A stretch of DNA of 64,000 bases from Roseateles depolymerans (GCA_003241055.1 QFOD01000006.1:62001-126000), one strand, 5' to 3'; shown: positions 53,538 through 63,021, counted from the stretch's first letter. Notes: a model not told the origin generated them from the sequence alone. Translations and numbers: made by a program.

Positions 53538-55694
53538 TCAGGCCCGATCGAAGCGGTCCAGGTTCATCACCTTGGTCCAGGCGGCGACGAAGTCGCTCGC
53601 GAACTTCTGCTTGGCATCGGCGCTCGCATAGACCTCGGCGTAGGCACGCAGCACGGCGTTGGAGCCGAACACCAGATCGTTGCGGGTGGCGGTAAATTTC
53701 ACCGCGCCGGTCTGGCGATCACGGCCCTCGAAGACCTCGCCGCTGTCGTCTGCCGCCTTCCAGGCCGTGCGCATATCCAGCAGATTGACGAAGAAGTCGT
53801 TGCTCAGGGCCCCCACCTCGCCGGTGAACACGCCCAGGGCGCTGCCGTCGAAGTTGGCGCCCAGCACGCGCAGGCCGCCGACCAGGGCGGTCAGCTCGGG
53901 CGCGGTGAGTGTCAGCTGTTGCGCCTTGTCGATCAGCAGCGACTCGGTCGAGGTCTTGCCTTGGCCCTGGCCGCGGCCGTAGTTGCGCAGGCCGTCGGCC
54001 ACCGGCTCCAGCACGCCGAAGGATTCGACATCGGTCTGGTCTTGGCGGGCATCGACCCGGCCCGGCAGGAACGGCACCTCGACCTTCACGCCGGCGGCCT
54101 GGGCGGCCTGCTCGATGCCGACCACGCCGGCCAGCACGATCACGTCGGCCAGCGAGGCCTTGCCGGACGCCTTCTGGATCTCGACCAGCTGGGGCAGCAC
54201 CTGCACCGCACGCTGGTTGACGGCCCAGTCCTTCTGCGGGGCCAGTGCCAGGCGGGCACCGTTGGCGCCGCCGCGCTTGTCACCGCCGCGGAAGGTGGAG
54301 GCCGAGGCCCAGGCCACCGACACCAGCTCAGCCACCGACAGACCGGAGGCGGCGATGCTGGCCTTCAGCGCTGCGATGTCGGCGGCGGTGGGGGCGTGCA
54401 CGGCCGCCGGCAGCGGGTCCTGCCACAGCAGCTCTTCCTTCGGCACTTCCGGGCCGAGGTAGCGCGAACGCGGGCCCAGGTCGCGGTGGGTCAGCTTGAA
54501 CCAGGCGCGGGCGAAGGCCTCGTTGAAGGCCTGAGGGTCGTTCAGGAAACGGCGCGAGATCTTCTCGAAGCCGGGGTCGAAGCGCAGCGTCAGGTCGGTG
54601 ACCAGCATGGTCGGCTTGCGCTTCTTGGCCGGGTCGAAGGGGTCGGGGATGCTCTCCGGCGCGTCCTTGGCCTCGAACTGGATGGCGCCGGCCGGGCTGC
54701 GCGTCTGCACCCAGTCGTACTTGAACAGGTTCTCGAAGAAGTAGTTGCTCCACTGCGTGGGCGTCTGCGTCCACACCACCTCCAGGCCGGAGGTGATGGC
54801 GTCGGCGCCGGCGCCGCTGCCATGGCTGCTGGCCCAGCCCAGGCCCTGCTGCTCGATGCCGGCGGCCTCGGGGTCGGCGCCCACGTGGCTGGCAGCGGCG
54901 GCGCCGTGGGTCTTGCCCAGCGTGTGGCCCCCGGCGATCAGCGCGACGATCTCCTCGTCGTCCATCGCCATGTTGCCGAAGGTGGCGCGGATGGCGGCGG
55001 CGGCCGACGCGGGGTCGCCGCTGGCGTTGGGGCCTTCCGGGTTCACGTAGATCAGGCCCATCTCGGTGGCGGCCAGCGGGTTCTTGGCCAGCACCTCGGG
55101 GTTGCGGTGGGCCAGCCAGGTCTTCTCGTCACCGAAGTTCACGTCCTGGTCGGGTTCCCACACGTCCTCGCGGCCGGCCGCGAAGCCGAAGGTGCGGAAG
55201 CCGCTGTTCTCCAGCGCGACGTTGCCGGCCAGGATCATCAGGTCGGCCCAGGAGATCTTCTGGCCGTACTTCTGCTTGACGGGCCACAGCAGGCGGCGGG
55301 CCTTGTCCAGGCTGACGTTGTCGGGCCAGCTGTTCAGCGGCGCGAAGCGCTGCTGGCCGCGGCCGGAGCCGCCACGGCCGTCCACCGTGCGGTAGGTGCC
55401 CGAGCTGTGCCAGGCCATGCGGATGAACAGGCCACCGTAGCTGCCCCAGTCGGCCGGCCACCAGTCCTGGGAATCGGTCAGCAGGGCCTTCAGGTCGGCC
55501 TTCAGCGCGGCGTAGTTCAGCTTCTTGAACTCGTCGCGGTAGTTGAACTGGCCGCCCAGCGGGTTGGAGCGGTCGGAGTGCTGGTTCAGCAGGTCCACGC
55601 GCAGTTGGTTGGGCCACCAATCCTTGTTGGTGGTGCCAGTGCCGGCGGCGTGGTGGAAGGGGCACTTGGCGGGGGTCTTGTCGGGCGAATTCAT
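53538..55694 (-). CDS. katG: Catalase-peroxidase
   Basis: A 718-residue heme enzyme that removes hydrogen peroxide by catalase and peroxidase reactions. The distal site is FIRMAWHSSGTYR, with Arg, Trp and His. The proximal heme ligand is in VALIAGGHTLGKTHG, and YVNPEGP plus FGNMAMDDEE supply the Tyr and Met expected to crosslink with the Trp. The C-terminal degenerate peroxidase domain is complete. Two ATGs occur six bases apart; GAGGAG is six bases before the second (55694), which I take as the start. oxyR lies upstream on the same strand, and the 178-base gap is A/T-rich. Confidence 0.96.
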   Translation of the reverse strand: MNSPDKTPAKCPFHHAAGTGTTNKDWWPNQLRVDLLNQHSDRSNPLGGQFNYRDEFKKLNYAALKADLKALLTDSQDWWPADWGSYGGLFIRMAWHSSGTYRTVDGRGGSGRGQQRFAPLNSWPDNVSLDKARRLLWPVKQKYGQKISWADLMILAGNVALENSGFRTFGFAAGREDVWEPDQDVNFGDEKTWLAHRNPEVLAKNPLAATEMGLIYVNPEGPNASGDPASAAAAIRATFGNMAMDDEEIVALIAGGHTLGKTHGAAAASHVGADPEAAGIEQQGLGWASSHGSGAGADAITSGLEVVWTQTPTQWSNYFFENLFKYDWVQTRSPAGAIQFEAKDAPESIPDPFDPAKKRKPTMLVTDLTLRFDPGFEKISRRFLNDPQAFNEAFARAWFKLTHRDLGPRSRYLGPEVPKEELLWQDPLPAAVHAPTAADIAALKASIAASGLSVAELVSVAWASASTFRGGDKRGGANGARLALAPQKDWAVNQRAVQVLPQLVEIQKASGKASLADVIVLAGVVGIEQAAQAAGVKVEVPFLPGRVDARQDQTDVESFGVLEPVADGLRNYGRGQGQGKTSTESLLIDKAQQLTLTAPELTALVGGLRVLGANFDGSALGVFTGEVGALSNDFFVNLLDMRTAWKAADDSGEVFEGRDRQTGAVKFTATRNDLVFGSNAVLRAYAEVYASADAKQKFASDFVAAWTKVMNLDRFDRA

Positions 55695-55872
55695 CAGCAT
55701 CTCCTCGGTGGGCGCCAGCTGGTACTGGCGGAAACGAAGCTTAGGTTTCGCTCTTGAATAGATCAAATCAATTGATCAAAACTCTGAGATAGCGAAAACA
55801 AAAGATGCGGTGAATCTTCGGCCGTGGGCCGGCCGGCGTCATCCCACTTTGGACGGCCATGTCGCGCCGCCA
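55695..55872 (-). promoter_or_regulatory. A/T-rich region between oxyR and katG
   Basis: About 55741-55802 is strongly A/T-rich and contains overlapping palindromes TTGATCAA and TCAATTGA and a GATC-spaced repeat. It directly precedes katG. OxyR normally activates katG from such a region, through four spaced ATAG-type half-sites; partial matches (CTATC, TCTATT) are present but a full site is not clear. No gene is visible. Confidence 0.45.
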
Positions 55873-56793
55873 TCAGGACAGCCGTTGAACACCCCCGAGG
55901 TCGCAGTCGTAGACCATGTTGCGCAGCGCGGCGATGGCCTCGTAGCGGGTGAAGCTGCGCCGCCAGGCCAGCACCACGCGGCGGCTGGGGATGGGCGCCT
56001 CGAAGGGCACGAAGCGCAGGTGCGTCTGCGGCTCCTTGGGCACGGACAGTGCCGGCACCACGGTCACGCCCATGCCCGAGGCCACCATGTGCTTGATGGT
56101 CTCCAGCGACGAGCCCTCGAAGCTGCGGCGTATGCCCTCGGCGTCGTTGGAGAAGCGCGAGAACTCGGGGCAGACCTCCAGCACATGGTCGCGGAAGCAG
56201 TGGCCCGTGCCCAGCAGCAGCATGGTCTCGCGCTTGAGCTCCTCGGCGCTGATGCGCTCGCGGCTGGCCAGCGCGTGCTGGGCCGGCAGCGCGACGACGA
56301 AGGGCTCGTCGTACAGCGGCGCCACCGCCAGGCCGGCGTCCGGAAAGGGCTCGGCCATGATGGCGCAGTCCAGCTCGCCGGTGCGCAGCATGTCCAGCAG
56401 CTTGACGGTGAAGTTCTCCTGCAGCATCAGCGGCATCTGCGGAAAGCGCTCGATGCTCTGCTTGACCAGCTCGGGCAGCAGGTAGGGGCCGATGGTGTAG
56501 ATGATGCCCAGGCGCAGCGGGCCCACCAGCGGGTCCTTGCCGCGCTTGGCGATCTCCTTGATCGCATTGGCCTGGTCCAGCACCGACTGCGCCTGGCGCA
56601 CGATTTCCTCGCCCAGCGGCGTCACCGTCACCTCGCTGCCGCCGCGCTCGAAGATCTTCAGGTCCAGCTCCTCCTCCAGCTTCTTGATCGCGACCGACAG
56701 CGTCGGCTGCGACACGAAGCAGGCCTCCGCGGCTCGGCCGAAATGCCGCTCGCGGGCAACGGCGACGATGTAACGCAACTCGGTCAGGGTCAT
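55873..56793 (-). CDS. oxyR: Hydrogen peroxide-sensing LysR regulator OxyR
   Basis: A 306-residue regulator. The DNA-binding domain is MTLTELRYIVAVARERHFGRAAEACFVSQPTLS. The redox pair is conserved: GTGHCFRDHVLEVC, in which the first Cys is oxidised by peroxide and forms a disulfide with the second. RFPQMPLML and DCAIMAEPFPDAGL are OxyR-typical. Oxidised OxyR should activate katG, encoded directly downstream, and perhaps the Dps-like gene. It is divergent from panB. Confidence 0.96.
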   Translation of the reverse strand: MTLTELRYIVAVARERHFGRAAEACFVSQPTLSVAIKKLEEELDLKIFERGGSEVTVTPLGEEIVRQAQSVLDQANAIKEIAKRGKDPLVGPLRLGIIYTIGPYLLPELVKQSIERFPQMPLMLQENFTVKLLDMLRTGELDCAIMAEPFPDAGLAVAPLYDEPFVVALPAQHALASRERISAEELKRETMLLLGTGHCFRDHVLEVCPEFSRFSNDAEGIRRSFEGSSLETIKHMVASGMGVTVVPALSVPKEPQTHLRFVPFEAPIPSRRVVLAWRRSFTRYEAIAALRNMVYDCDLGGVQRLS

Positions 56794-56962
56794 GGTGGGG
56801 CAGGCGTCTCGGGATGGGGGCGAACGCTACACTGCGCGCGCCCTGGGGAGTCCACCAGGGTTTATACCGACTATTCGCGAGGAGACGGCCGGCAGCACCG
56901 CGCCCGGCCGCCGCGTGCCGGGCCATCCCGCCGGCGCACGAGCTCCTCGCACTGGGGACCAC

Positions 56963-57772
56963 ATGACCACCGAACGCAAACCCGTGACCCTGCCGCGCCT
57001 GGCGCAGATGCATGCCAGCGGCGAGAAGATCGCGATGCTGACCTGCTACGACGCGGCCTTTGCCGGCCTGCTGGACGAGGCGGGCGTGGACATCCTGCTG
57101 ATCGGCGATTCGCTGGGCAACGTGCTGCAGGGCCGCGGCTCCACCGCGCCGGTGAGCCTGGATGACATGGTCTACCACACCACCTGCGTGCGCCGCGGCG
57201 TCAAGCATGCCTGGGTGCTGGCCGACCTGCCGTTCGACAGCTACCACGTCAGCAAGGAAGAGGCCTGGAAGAGCGCGGCCGCGCTGGTCAAGGCCGGCGC
57301 CCACATGGTCAAGCTCGAAGGTGGCGGCTGGACGCCCGAGACCGTGCGCTTCCTCAGCGAGCGCGGCATCCCGGTATGCGCCCATCTGGGCTTCACGCCG
57401 CAGACCGTGAATGCGCTGGGCGGCTTCAAGGTGCAGGGCCGCGACGAGGCCGGCGCCGCGCGCATGAAGCGCGAGAGCCAGGAGCTGGTGGACGCCGGCG
57501 CGGCCATGCTGCTGTACGAGATGGTGCCGGCCGCGCTGGCCGCCGAGATCACCGCGGCCTCGCCGGTGCCGGTCATCGGCATAGGCGCCGGCGTGGGTTG
57601 CTCGGGCCAGGTGCTGGTGCTGCACGACATGCTGGACATCACGCGCGGTCGCAAGCCCCGCTTCGTCAAGAACTTCATGGCCGGCCGGGACTCCGTGCTG
57701 GCCGCCGTGCAGGCCTATGTGGCTGAGGTCAAGGCCGGCAGCTTTCCCGTGGATGCGATCCACGGCTTCTGA
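56963..57772 (+). CDS. panB: 3-methyl-2-oxobutanoate hydroxymethyltransferase
   Basis: A 269-residue enzyme transferring a hydroxymethyl group from methylenetetrahydrofolate to 2-oxoisovalerate to make ketopantoate, the first step of pantothenate synthesis. The family motifs are present: IAMLTCYDAAFAGLLDEAG, DILLIGDSLGNVLQG, HMVKLEGG, and IGIGAGVGCSGQVLVLHD. Decameric TIM-barrel with Mg. The frame is open upstream but the ATG at 56963 gives the usual length. panC begins two bases after the stop. Confidence 0.97.
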   Translation: MTTERKPVTLPRLAQMHASGEKIAMLTCYDAAFAGLLDEAGVDILLIGDSLGNVLQGRGSTAPVSLDDMVYHTTCVRRGVKHAWVLADLPFDSYHVSKEEAWKSAAALVKAGAHMVKLEGGGWTPETVRFLSERGIPVCAHLGFTPQTVNALGGFKVQGRDEAGAARMKRESQELVDAGAAMLLYEMVPAALAAEITAASPVPVIGIGAGVGCSGQVLVLHDMLDITRGRKPRFVKNFMAGRDSVLAAVQAYVAEVKAGSFPVDAIHGF

Positions 57773-57774
57773 AC

Positions 57775-58617
57775 ATGCAAGTCATCCACACCATCGCCGA
57801 GTTGCGCAGCGCGCTCGGCCACCACGCCCAGCGCGGCTTCGTGCCCACCATGGGCAATCTGCATGACGGCCACCTGGCGCTGGTGCGCCAGGCGCGCGAG
57901 CTCGTGGGCCCTGCGGGCGCGGTCGTCGCCAGCATCTTCGTGAACCGGCTGCAGTTCGCGCCGCATGAGGACTTCGACACCTACCCGCGCACGCTGGAGC
58001 GCGACTGCGAGCTGCTGAAGGGCGCCGGCTGCGACCTCGTGTTTGCGCCGTCCGAGCAAGAGCTCTACCCCGAGCCCCAGGGCTACAAGCTGTTGCCTCC
58101 AACCGAGCTGGCCGACATCCTGGAAGGCCACTTCCGCCCCGGCTTCTTCACCGGTGTCTGCACCGTCGTGCACAAGCTGTTCAACATCGTGCAGCCCACG
58201 GAGGCCGTGTTCGGCAAGAAGGACTACCAGCAGCTGATGGTGTTGCGCCGCATGGTGGCGCAGATGGCCCTGCCCATCGCCATCCACGGCGGCGAGACGC
58301 GGCGCAACGAGCAAGGCCTGGCCCTGTCCTCGCGCAACGGCTATCTCAGCGAAGCCGAGAAGGCCGAGGCGCTGCGGCTGTCGCGTACGCTGAAAGTCTT
58401 GATCGCCCGCTGGCAGGCCGGCGAGCGTGACCTCGCCCAACTGGAGGCCGACGCGATGCAGGCGCTGCGCGACGCGGGCTGGGCACCGGACTACGTGACG
58501 CTGCGCCGCCAGCACGACCTGGGCACGGCCGAGGATGGCCAGCCGCTGGTGGCGCTGGCCGCCGCGCGCCTGGGCAAGACGCGGCTGATCGACAACCTGG
58601 AGCTGCCGGCCGCGTGA
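57775..58617 (+). CDS. panC: Pantothenate synthetase
   Basis: A 280-residue ATP-dependent ligase joining pantoate and beta-alanine to form pantothenate. Nucleotidyltransferase motifs are complete: FVPTMGNLHDGHLALV (the HxGH motif), ASIFVNRLQFAP, FFTGVCTVVHKLFNIVQP, VFGKKDYQQL and LALSSRN (KMSKS-like). It is two bases from panB, so translation is surely coupled. No panD or panE gene is in the window. Confidence 0.97.
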   Translation: MQVIHTIAELRSALGHHAQRGFVPTMGNLHDGHLALVRQARELVGPAGAVVASIFVNRLQFAPHEDFDTYPRTLERDCELLKGAGCDLVFAPSEQELYPEPQGYKLLPPTELADILEGHFRPGFFTGVCTVVHKLFNIVQPTEAVFGKKDYQQLMVLRRMVAQMALPIAIHGGETRRNEQGLALSSRNGYLSEAEKAEALRLSRTLKVLIARWQAGERDLAQLEADAMQALRDAGWAPDYVTLRRQHDLGTAEDGQPLVALAAARLGKTRLIDNLELPAA

Positions 58618-58632
58618 GCGCCCGGCCGCGGC

Positions 58633-59091
58633 TTACTTGATCGCGGTCAGTTCCACGTCGAACACCAGCGCGGCGCCGCCGGGGATGGGGCCGCTGCCTC
58701 CCGTGCCGTAACCCAGGCTGGCCGGAATCACCAGCCGGCGCTTGCCGCCCACCTTCATGCCGGCCACGCCCTGGTCCCAGCCCGGAATGACCTGGCCGGC
58801 CCCCACGGTGAAGGTGAAGGCGGCGCCGCCGGCATTGCTGTCGAACTGCTTGCCCTTCTGCTCGGGCGCCGTCTTGTCGTAGAGCCAGCCCGTGTAGGTG
58901 ACCGACGCCTGCTTGCCGGCCTCGGCGCTGGCGCCGGTGCCGACGACCGCGTCGACGGTGCTCAGTGCGGTCACGTCGTCCCAGCCCTGGCGGGCGGCGG
59001 CCTCGGTATCGGTGCTGCTGCGGCCGCAGGCCGACAGCAGAAGACCGGTACTCAGGGCAAGCAGCAGGGCGTGGCGACGGGTGGGAATCAT
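58633..59091 (-). CDS. FKBP-type peptidyl-prolyl cis-trans isomerase lipoprotein
   Basis: A 152-residue lipoprotein with lipobox LLLSAC, followed by one FKBP domain: ASVTYTGWLYD, FDSNAGGAAFTFTVGAGQVIPGWDQG, and IPASLGYGTGGSGPIPGGAALVFDVELTAI. The active-site residues (Tyr, Asp, Val-Ile-Trp, final Tyr/Phe) are in place. It should help fold secreted proteins at the periplasmic face. I took the ATG at 59091 (MIPTRRHALLLAL). It converges on panC and is divergent from the cyclophilin gene. Confidence 0.93.
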   Translation of the reverse strand: MIPTRRHALLLALSTGLLLSACGRSSTDTEAAARQGWDDVTALSTVDAVVGTGASAEAGKQASVTYTGWLYDKTAPEQKGKQFDSNAGGAAFTFTVGAGQVIPGWDQGVAGMKVGGKRRLVIPASLGYGTGGSGPIPGGAALVFDVELTAIK

Positions 59092-59249
59092 GGCGCGGTG
59101 GGGGATAGTCGAGGGGCGCGCGGCCGTGCAAGGCCGGCGCGGCACTATAGCCAGCGCCCTGGCGGCTCACCGGTAAGCGGCTGTAAGGCCGGTCAACAGC
59201 GGCGGGCGCCAGCCGTTGAGCGCAAGCCCTGACACCAACGGAGATCCGC

Positions 59250-59951
59250 ATGTCCCGAGTCCGTCTGCCCCATGTCCGCGCGTTGCCGGCTCTGGCCCTG
59301 GCGCTGCTGCTGGCCGGCTGCGGGGGCGGTGTGGAGATAGCGTTTGGCGGCGGTGGCGGGGCCAACCCGCCCGTGCCCCAGCCCAATCCGCAGCCGCAGG
59401 CGCCCACGCAATCCTGCAGCGCGGCCGGCCTGGCGGCGTCGGCCCAGAGCGCCTGGCCCACGGCCTGCCTGCTGACCAGCAGCGGTGAGCTCGTCGTGGA
59501 GCTCTACGACAGCTATGCGCCGCAGACCGTGGCCAACTTCTACAGGTACGTCGCTGCGGGCTTCTACGGCAACACGCTGATCCACCGCGTGGACCGCGAC
59601 TTTGTCGTGCAGGGCGGCGGCTACGCGCCGGGCATGGTGGCCAAGGCGCCGCTGTATGCGCCCATTCCGCTGGAGAGCAACAACGGCCTGTCCAACCTGC
59701 GCGGCACGCTGGCGATGGCGCGGCGCAGCGACCCCGACTCGGCCACCAGCCAGTTCTTCTTCAACGTGGTGGACAACCGCTCGCTGGACTACCAGAGCGC
59801 CGCCAATCCCGGCTACGCGGTGTTCGGCCGCATCATCTCGGGCCTGAACACGCTGGACGCGATCAATGTCGTGCCCACCTACAGCTACAGCAGCAGCGAC
59901 ATCCGGCCACGCACCGAGGTGCTGGTGTACTGGGTGCAAAGGCTGAAATAG
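59250..59951 (+). CDS. Cyclophilin-type peptidyl-prolyl isomerase lipoprotein
   Basis: A 233-residue lipoprotein with lipobox LLLAGC and a Gly/Pro-rich linker (residues about 24-52), then a cyclophilin domain: GELVVELYDSYAPQTVANFYRYV, YGNTLIHRVDRDFVVQGGGY, RGTLAMARRSDPDSATSQFFFNVVDN and YAVFGRIISGLNTLDAI. The catalytic Arg is in HRVDRDFVVQ. Its pairing with the divergent FKBP gene puts two different periplasmic prolyl isomerases side by side. Confidence 0.93.
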   Translation: MSRVRLPHVRALPALALALLLAGCGGGVEIAFGGGGGANPPVPQPNPQPQAPTQSCSAAGLAASAQSAWPTACLLTSSGELVVELYDSYAPQTVANFYRYVAAGFYGNTLIHRVDRDFVVQGGGYAPGMVAKAPLYAPIPLESNNGLSNLRGTLAMARRSDPDSATSQFFFNVVDNRSLDYQSAANPGYAVFGRIISGLNTLDAINVVPTYSYSSSDIRPRTEVLVYWVQRLK

Positions 59952-59956
59952 AGACC

Positions 59957-60030
59957 ACCCCTACCGGCTTCGCCGGCCCCTCAAGGGGCGCCGCCTGTGG
60001 CCCGGCAGAGCCGGTTCCACGGCAGCCGCT
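59957..60030 (+). repeat. Three-hairpin intergenic repeat, copy 3 (inverted)
   Basis: A 74-base copy of the repeat at 23647 and 30351, in the opposite orientation on this strand, just after the cyclophilin stop. Read on the minus strand, the hairpins are CCGGC-TCT-GCCGG, CCCCTTGAGGGG and CCGGC-GAA-GCCGG; the third stem again differs from both other copies with pairing kept. The location outside the liv array shows the repeat is not tied to transporters. Confidence 0.7.
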
Positions 60031-60164
60031 GGGTCTGGCTTGCCCAGCCGCTCGCCTGGCAGGCCAGCCACTGATCCGCCCACGATGCCGCCCGTCATCT
60101 AGCGGCTGCGTCAGGCCGGCGGCCTGGGCAGCATGCGTCCATCGCCAACCCGATGGAGACCGTG

Positions 60165-61061
60165 ATGACCTTCTGCAAGACCTCCCGCATGGGCCTGTTC
60201 GCCGCCGCCGTGGGCCTGGCCACCGCGCTGTTCAGCGGCCACAGCCGCGCCGAGACCGTGAATTTCCGCGACCTGCGGGTCGAAGTGGTCGGCCAGGGCC
60301 GGCCGGTGATCATGATCCCGGGGCTGAACAGCGCCGCCAGCACCTGGACCGAGACCTGCGCCGCGCTGCAGCCGGCCGTGCAGTGCCACATCGTGCAGCT
60401 GCCCGGCTTTGCCGGCGCGCCGGCGGTGCGCGAGGCGGTGTTTCTCGACGCCATGCGCGACCGCCTGCTGGCCTATGCGGATCAGCGCGGCCTGAAGCAG
60501 CCCGTGCTCATGGGCCACAGCCTGGGCGGCGTGCTCGCGATGAAGCTGGCCGTGCAGAGCCCCGGGCGCTTCAGTCGCCTGATCATCGTGGACTCGCTGC
60601 CCTTCCTGGGCGGGCTGCGCGGCGCCACGCCCGAGGCCGCCAAGGCCATGGCGGCTGATCTGCGCACCCGCATGAGCCAGGCCAGCCCCGAGCAGTGGAA
60701 GGCCGGTGCGCGCCAGAGCGCCCAGGGCATGAGCCGCGACCCGGCGCGCGTGGCCCAGGTGGCCGGCTGGAGCGAGGCCAGCGATCAGCAGACCTCCGCC
60801 CAGGCCATGGCCGAGCTGTGGGCCGACGACCTGCGCCCCCAGCTGCCACGCCTCACGCTGCCCACGCTGGTGCTGGGCGCCTGGGCGGCCTACGAACCCA
60901 TGGGCAGCACGCTGGACAGCACCCGCCGCATCTTCGAGCAGCAGTACGCCGGTGCGCCCCAACTCACGCTGGCCATGAGCGAGCGCGGCTACCACTTCCT
61001 GATGTGGGACGATGCCGCCTGGCTGGTGGCCCAGGTGCGCGGCTTCATCGCCCAGCCCTGA
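60165..61061 (+). CDS. Exported alpha/beta hydrolase
   Basis: A 298-residue hydrolase with a signal peptide (MGLFAAAVGLATALFSGHSRA). VIMIPGLNSAASTWT is the oxyanion strand, VLMGHSLGGVLAMK the GxSxG elbow, and ERGYHFLMWD contains the His; the Asp is likely in LVLGAWAAYEP or nearby. The substrate is unknown. Two ATGs are 12 bases apart; GGAG lies six bases before the second (60165), which I prefer. It lies 19 bases before the histidine kinase gene and could be cotranscribed. Confidence 0.88.
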   Translation: MTFCKTSRMGLFAAAVGLATALFSGHSRAETVNFRDLRVEVVGQGRPVIMIPGLNSAASTWTETCAALQPAVQCHIVQLPGFAGAPAVREAVFLDAMRDRLLAYADQRGLKQPVLMGHSLGGVLAMKLAVQSPGRFSRLIIVDSLPFLGGLRGATPEAAKAMAADLRTRMSQASPEQWKAGARQSAQGMSRDPARVAQVAGWSEASDQQTSAQAMAELWADDLRPQLPRLTLPTLVLGAWAAYEPMGSTLDSTRRIFEQQYAGAPQLTLAMSERGYHFLMWDDAAWLVAQVRGFIAQP

Positions 61062-61080
61062 TCGAAAAGACCCACAACAG

Positions 61081-62136
61081 ATGGCAGCGGGAGGCGGCAG
61101 CGTGCGACGGCGTCAGGTGGTGCAGGCCCTGGTCTGGGGCGGCTATGGGGTCTTGTCGCTGGCCATGATCGCGGCCTTTCAGCGGCCCAGCGGTTCGGTG
61201 ATCTTCGTGATGGGCCTGGTGGCCGCCGGCCTGTGGGCCGCCAGCGAGGGCCTGCGTGCGCTGGCGCTGCGTGGCGCCTGGCTGGACCTGCCACCCGCCC
61301 GGCTGCTGCCGCGCCTGCTGCTGGCGCCGCCGCTGGCCGCGCTGGTGCTGCAGTTCGTGATCTACCTGGTCAACCATGCCGGCCAGGCGCTGGGCCTGCT
61401 GAGTTTTGCGCCCACCACGCCGCGCGGCCTGGGCGTGCTGCTGGGCTACACGCTCAACACCAGCATCATGCTGTGGCTGTGGCTGGCCGTGTGGGGCGGC
61501 TGGCAGTGGCTGCAGCGCTGGCGCCTGGGCGAGATCGCCAAGTGGCAGGCCGAGGCCGCCGCGCGCGAGCTGGAGCTGCAGGTGCTGCGCAGCCAGATCA
61601 ACCCGCACTTCCTCTTCAATGCGCTGAACAACCTGCGCGCCCTCATCAACGAAGACCCGGCGCGTGCCCGCGAGATGCTCAGCCGCCTGTCCAACACGCT
61701 GCGGCACACGCTCACGCACAGCGCCAAGGAGCGCGTCCCGCTGGCCGACGAGCTGGCCGTGGTGCGCGACTACATCGCACTGGAACAGCTGCACCACGAG
61801 GCCCGACTGCGCGTGGACTGGCAGCTGGGCCAGGGCCTGGACGGCGCCAGCCTGCCACCCATGCTGCTGCAGCTGCTGGTGGAGAACGCGATCAAGCACG
61901 GCATTGCGCGCACGCCCGGTGGCGGCCAGCTGGGCATCGCGATCCACCGCGACGGCGCCCGCCTGTCCATCGTCGTGAGCAACCCCGGCAGCTGGGCGCC
62001 CGGCACCTCGACCGGCACCGGCCTGGGGCTGGCCCATCTGCGCGAGCGCCTGGCGCGCGCGGGTGGCGAGGGCGCCAGCTGCCAGATCGCGGCCGAGGCC
62101 GGCCGTGTCACCGTCACCGTGGAACTGAACGCATGA
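61081..62136 (+). CDS. LytS-type sensor histidine kinase
   Basis: A 351-residue membrane kinase of the LytS/YehU type. About four helices (residues 15-150) form an input domain, and the cytoplasmic part has the HisKA_5-like phosphoacceptor QINPHFLFNALNNLRALI and an ATPase domain with the N-box LLQLLVENAIKHG and GTGLGLAHLRERL. The ATG at 61081 has little ribosome-binding sequence; a GTG at 61102 (SVRRRQ) follows GGGAGG at seven bases and is an equally good start. The stop overlaps the response regulator start as ATGA. Confidence 0.92.
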   Translation: MAAGGGSVRRRQVVQALVWGGYGVLSLAMIAAFQRPSGSVIFVMGLVAAGLWAASEGLRALALRGAWLDLPPARLLPRLLLAPPLAALVLQFVIYLVNHAGQALGLLSFAPTTPRGLGVLLGYTLNTSIMLWLWLAVWGGWQWLQRWRLGEIAKWQAEAAARELELQVLRSQINPHFLFNALNNLRALINEDPARAREMLSRLSNTLRHTLTHSAKERVPLADELAVVRDYIALEQLHHEARLRVDWQLGQGLDGASLPPMLLQLLVENAIKHGIARTPGGGQLGIAIHRDGARLSIVVSNPGSWAPGTSTGTGLGLAHLRERLARAGGEGASCQIAAEAGRVTVTVELNA

Positions 62137-62867
62137 GGATCTTCATCGTCGAGGACTCGCGCCTGGCCCGCCAGGAGCTGCGCACGCTGCTGGCCGCCAT
62201 TCCCGAGGCCGACATCGTCGGCGAGGCCGCCGAGCTGGAGCCGGCACGCAGCGCCATCGAGCAGCTGCGGCCCGATCTGCTGCTGCTGGACGTGGAGCTG
62301 CCCGGCGCCACCGGCTTCGACCTGCTCGACCAGCTGGAGCATGTGCCGCTGGTGGTGTTCACCACCGCCTACGACCAGCACGCGCTGGCCGCCTTCGAGC
62401 GCAATGCGCTGGACTACCTGCTCAAGCCCATAGACCCGGCCCGGCTGGAGGCCGCGCTGGCCAAGGCGCAGGCGCGGCTCAAGCCGGCGCTGGCGGTGAG
62501 CACGGCAAGCCCCGCCGCGGGCGGGCCGCTCAAGGGCGCGGACGACATGGTCTTTCTGCGCGACGGCGAGCGCTGCTGGTTCGTGCGCCTGGGCGACGTG
62601 GCCGGCTTCGAGGCCTGCGGCAACTACGCCCAGGCCTGGTTCGACGGCCAGCGCCCGCTGCTCAATCGCACGCTCAGCGCGCTGGAGGAAAGACTTGACC
62701 CCCAGCTGTTCTTCCGCGCCAGCCGCAGCCACCTGATCAACCTGCGCTGGATACAGGCGATCGCGCCCGCGAGCAACGAGGGCTACCGCGTGACGCTGCG
62801 CGACGGGCACCTGGTGGACGTCTCGCGCCGCCAGGCCAAGCTGCTGCGTGAGCGGCTGGAGCTGTGA
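62133..62867 (+). CDS. LytTR-family response regulator
   Basis: A 244-residue regulator. The receiver domain has IFIVEDSRLARQEL, the phosphorylated Asp in LLLLDVELPG and FTTAYDQHALAAFERNALDYLLKP with the conserved Thr and Lys. A Pro/Ala linker leads to a LytTR DNA-binding domain (DDMVFLRDGERCWFVRL, YAQAWFDGQRPLLN, FFRASRSHLINLRWI). It overlaps and is coupled to the kinase gene, so both form one two-component system. Targets cannot be read; the adjacent hydrolase is a candidate. Confidence 0.94.
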   Translation: MRIFIVEDSRLARQELRTLLAAIPEADIVGEAAELEPARSAIEQLRPDLLLLDVELPGATGFDLLDQLEHVPLVVFTTAYDQHALAAFERNALDYLLKPIDPARLEAALAKAQARLKPALAVSTASPAAGGPLKGADDMVFLRDGERCWFVRLGDVAGFEACGNYAQAWFDGQRPLLNRTLSALEERLDPQLFFRASRSHLINLRWIQAIAPASNEGYRVTLRDGHLVDVSRRQAKLLRERLEL

Positions 62868-63021
62868 GGCCCGCGGGCTGTCGCGGCCGGCTGCAGTTCA
62901 TCCGGGCCGGGGTGCGCTTCGTCGCAGCGCGCGCGGCGTGATGGGCTTGCTGCCTTAGTCTGCAGGGGCTGTCCACCGCTCGAGCAGGTTGCAGCAGTTC
63001 TCAGCACTCAGGATTTTCCTC

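Noticed and set aside
55741..55802. A complete OxyR binding site before katG
   Set aside because: Only partial half-sites are visible and the regular spacing of four ATAG/CTAT elements is not met, so I list the region but not a site.
61233..62132. Extended reading frame in front of the LytTR regulator
   Set aside because: It is the out-of-frame shadow of the histidine kinase gene; the ATGA overlap at 62133 is the natural start.
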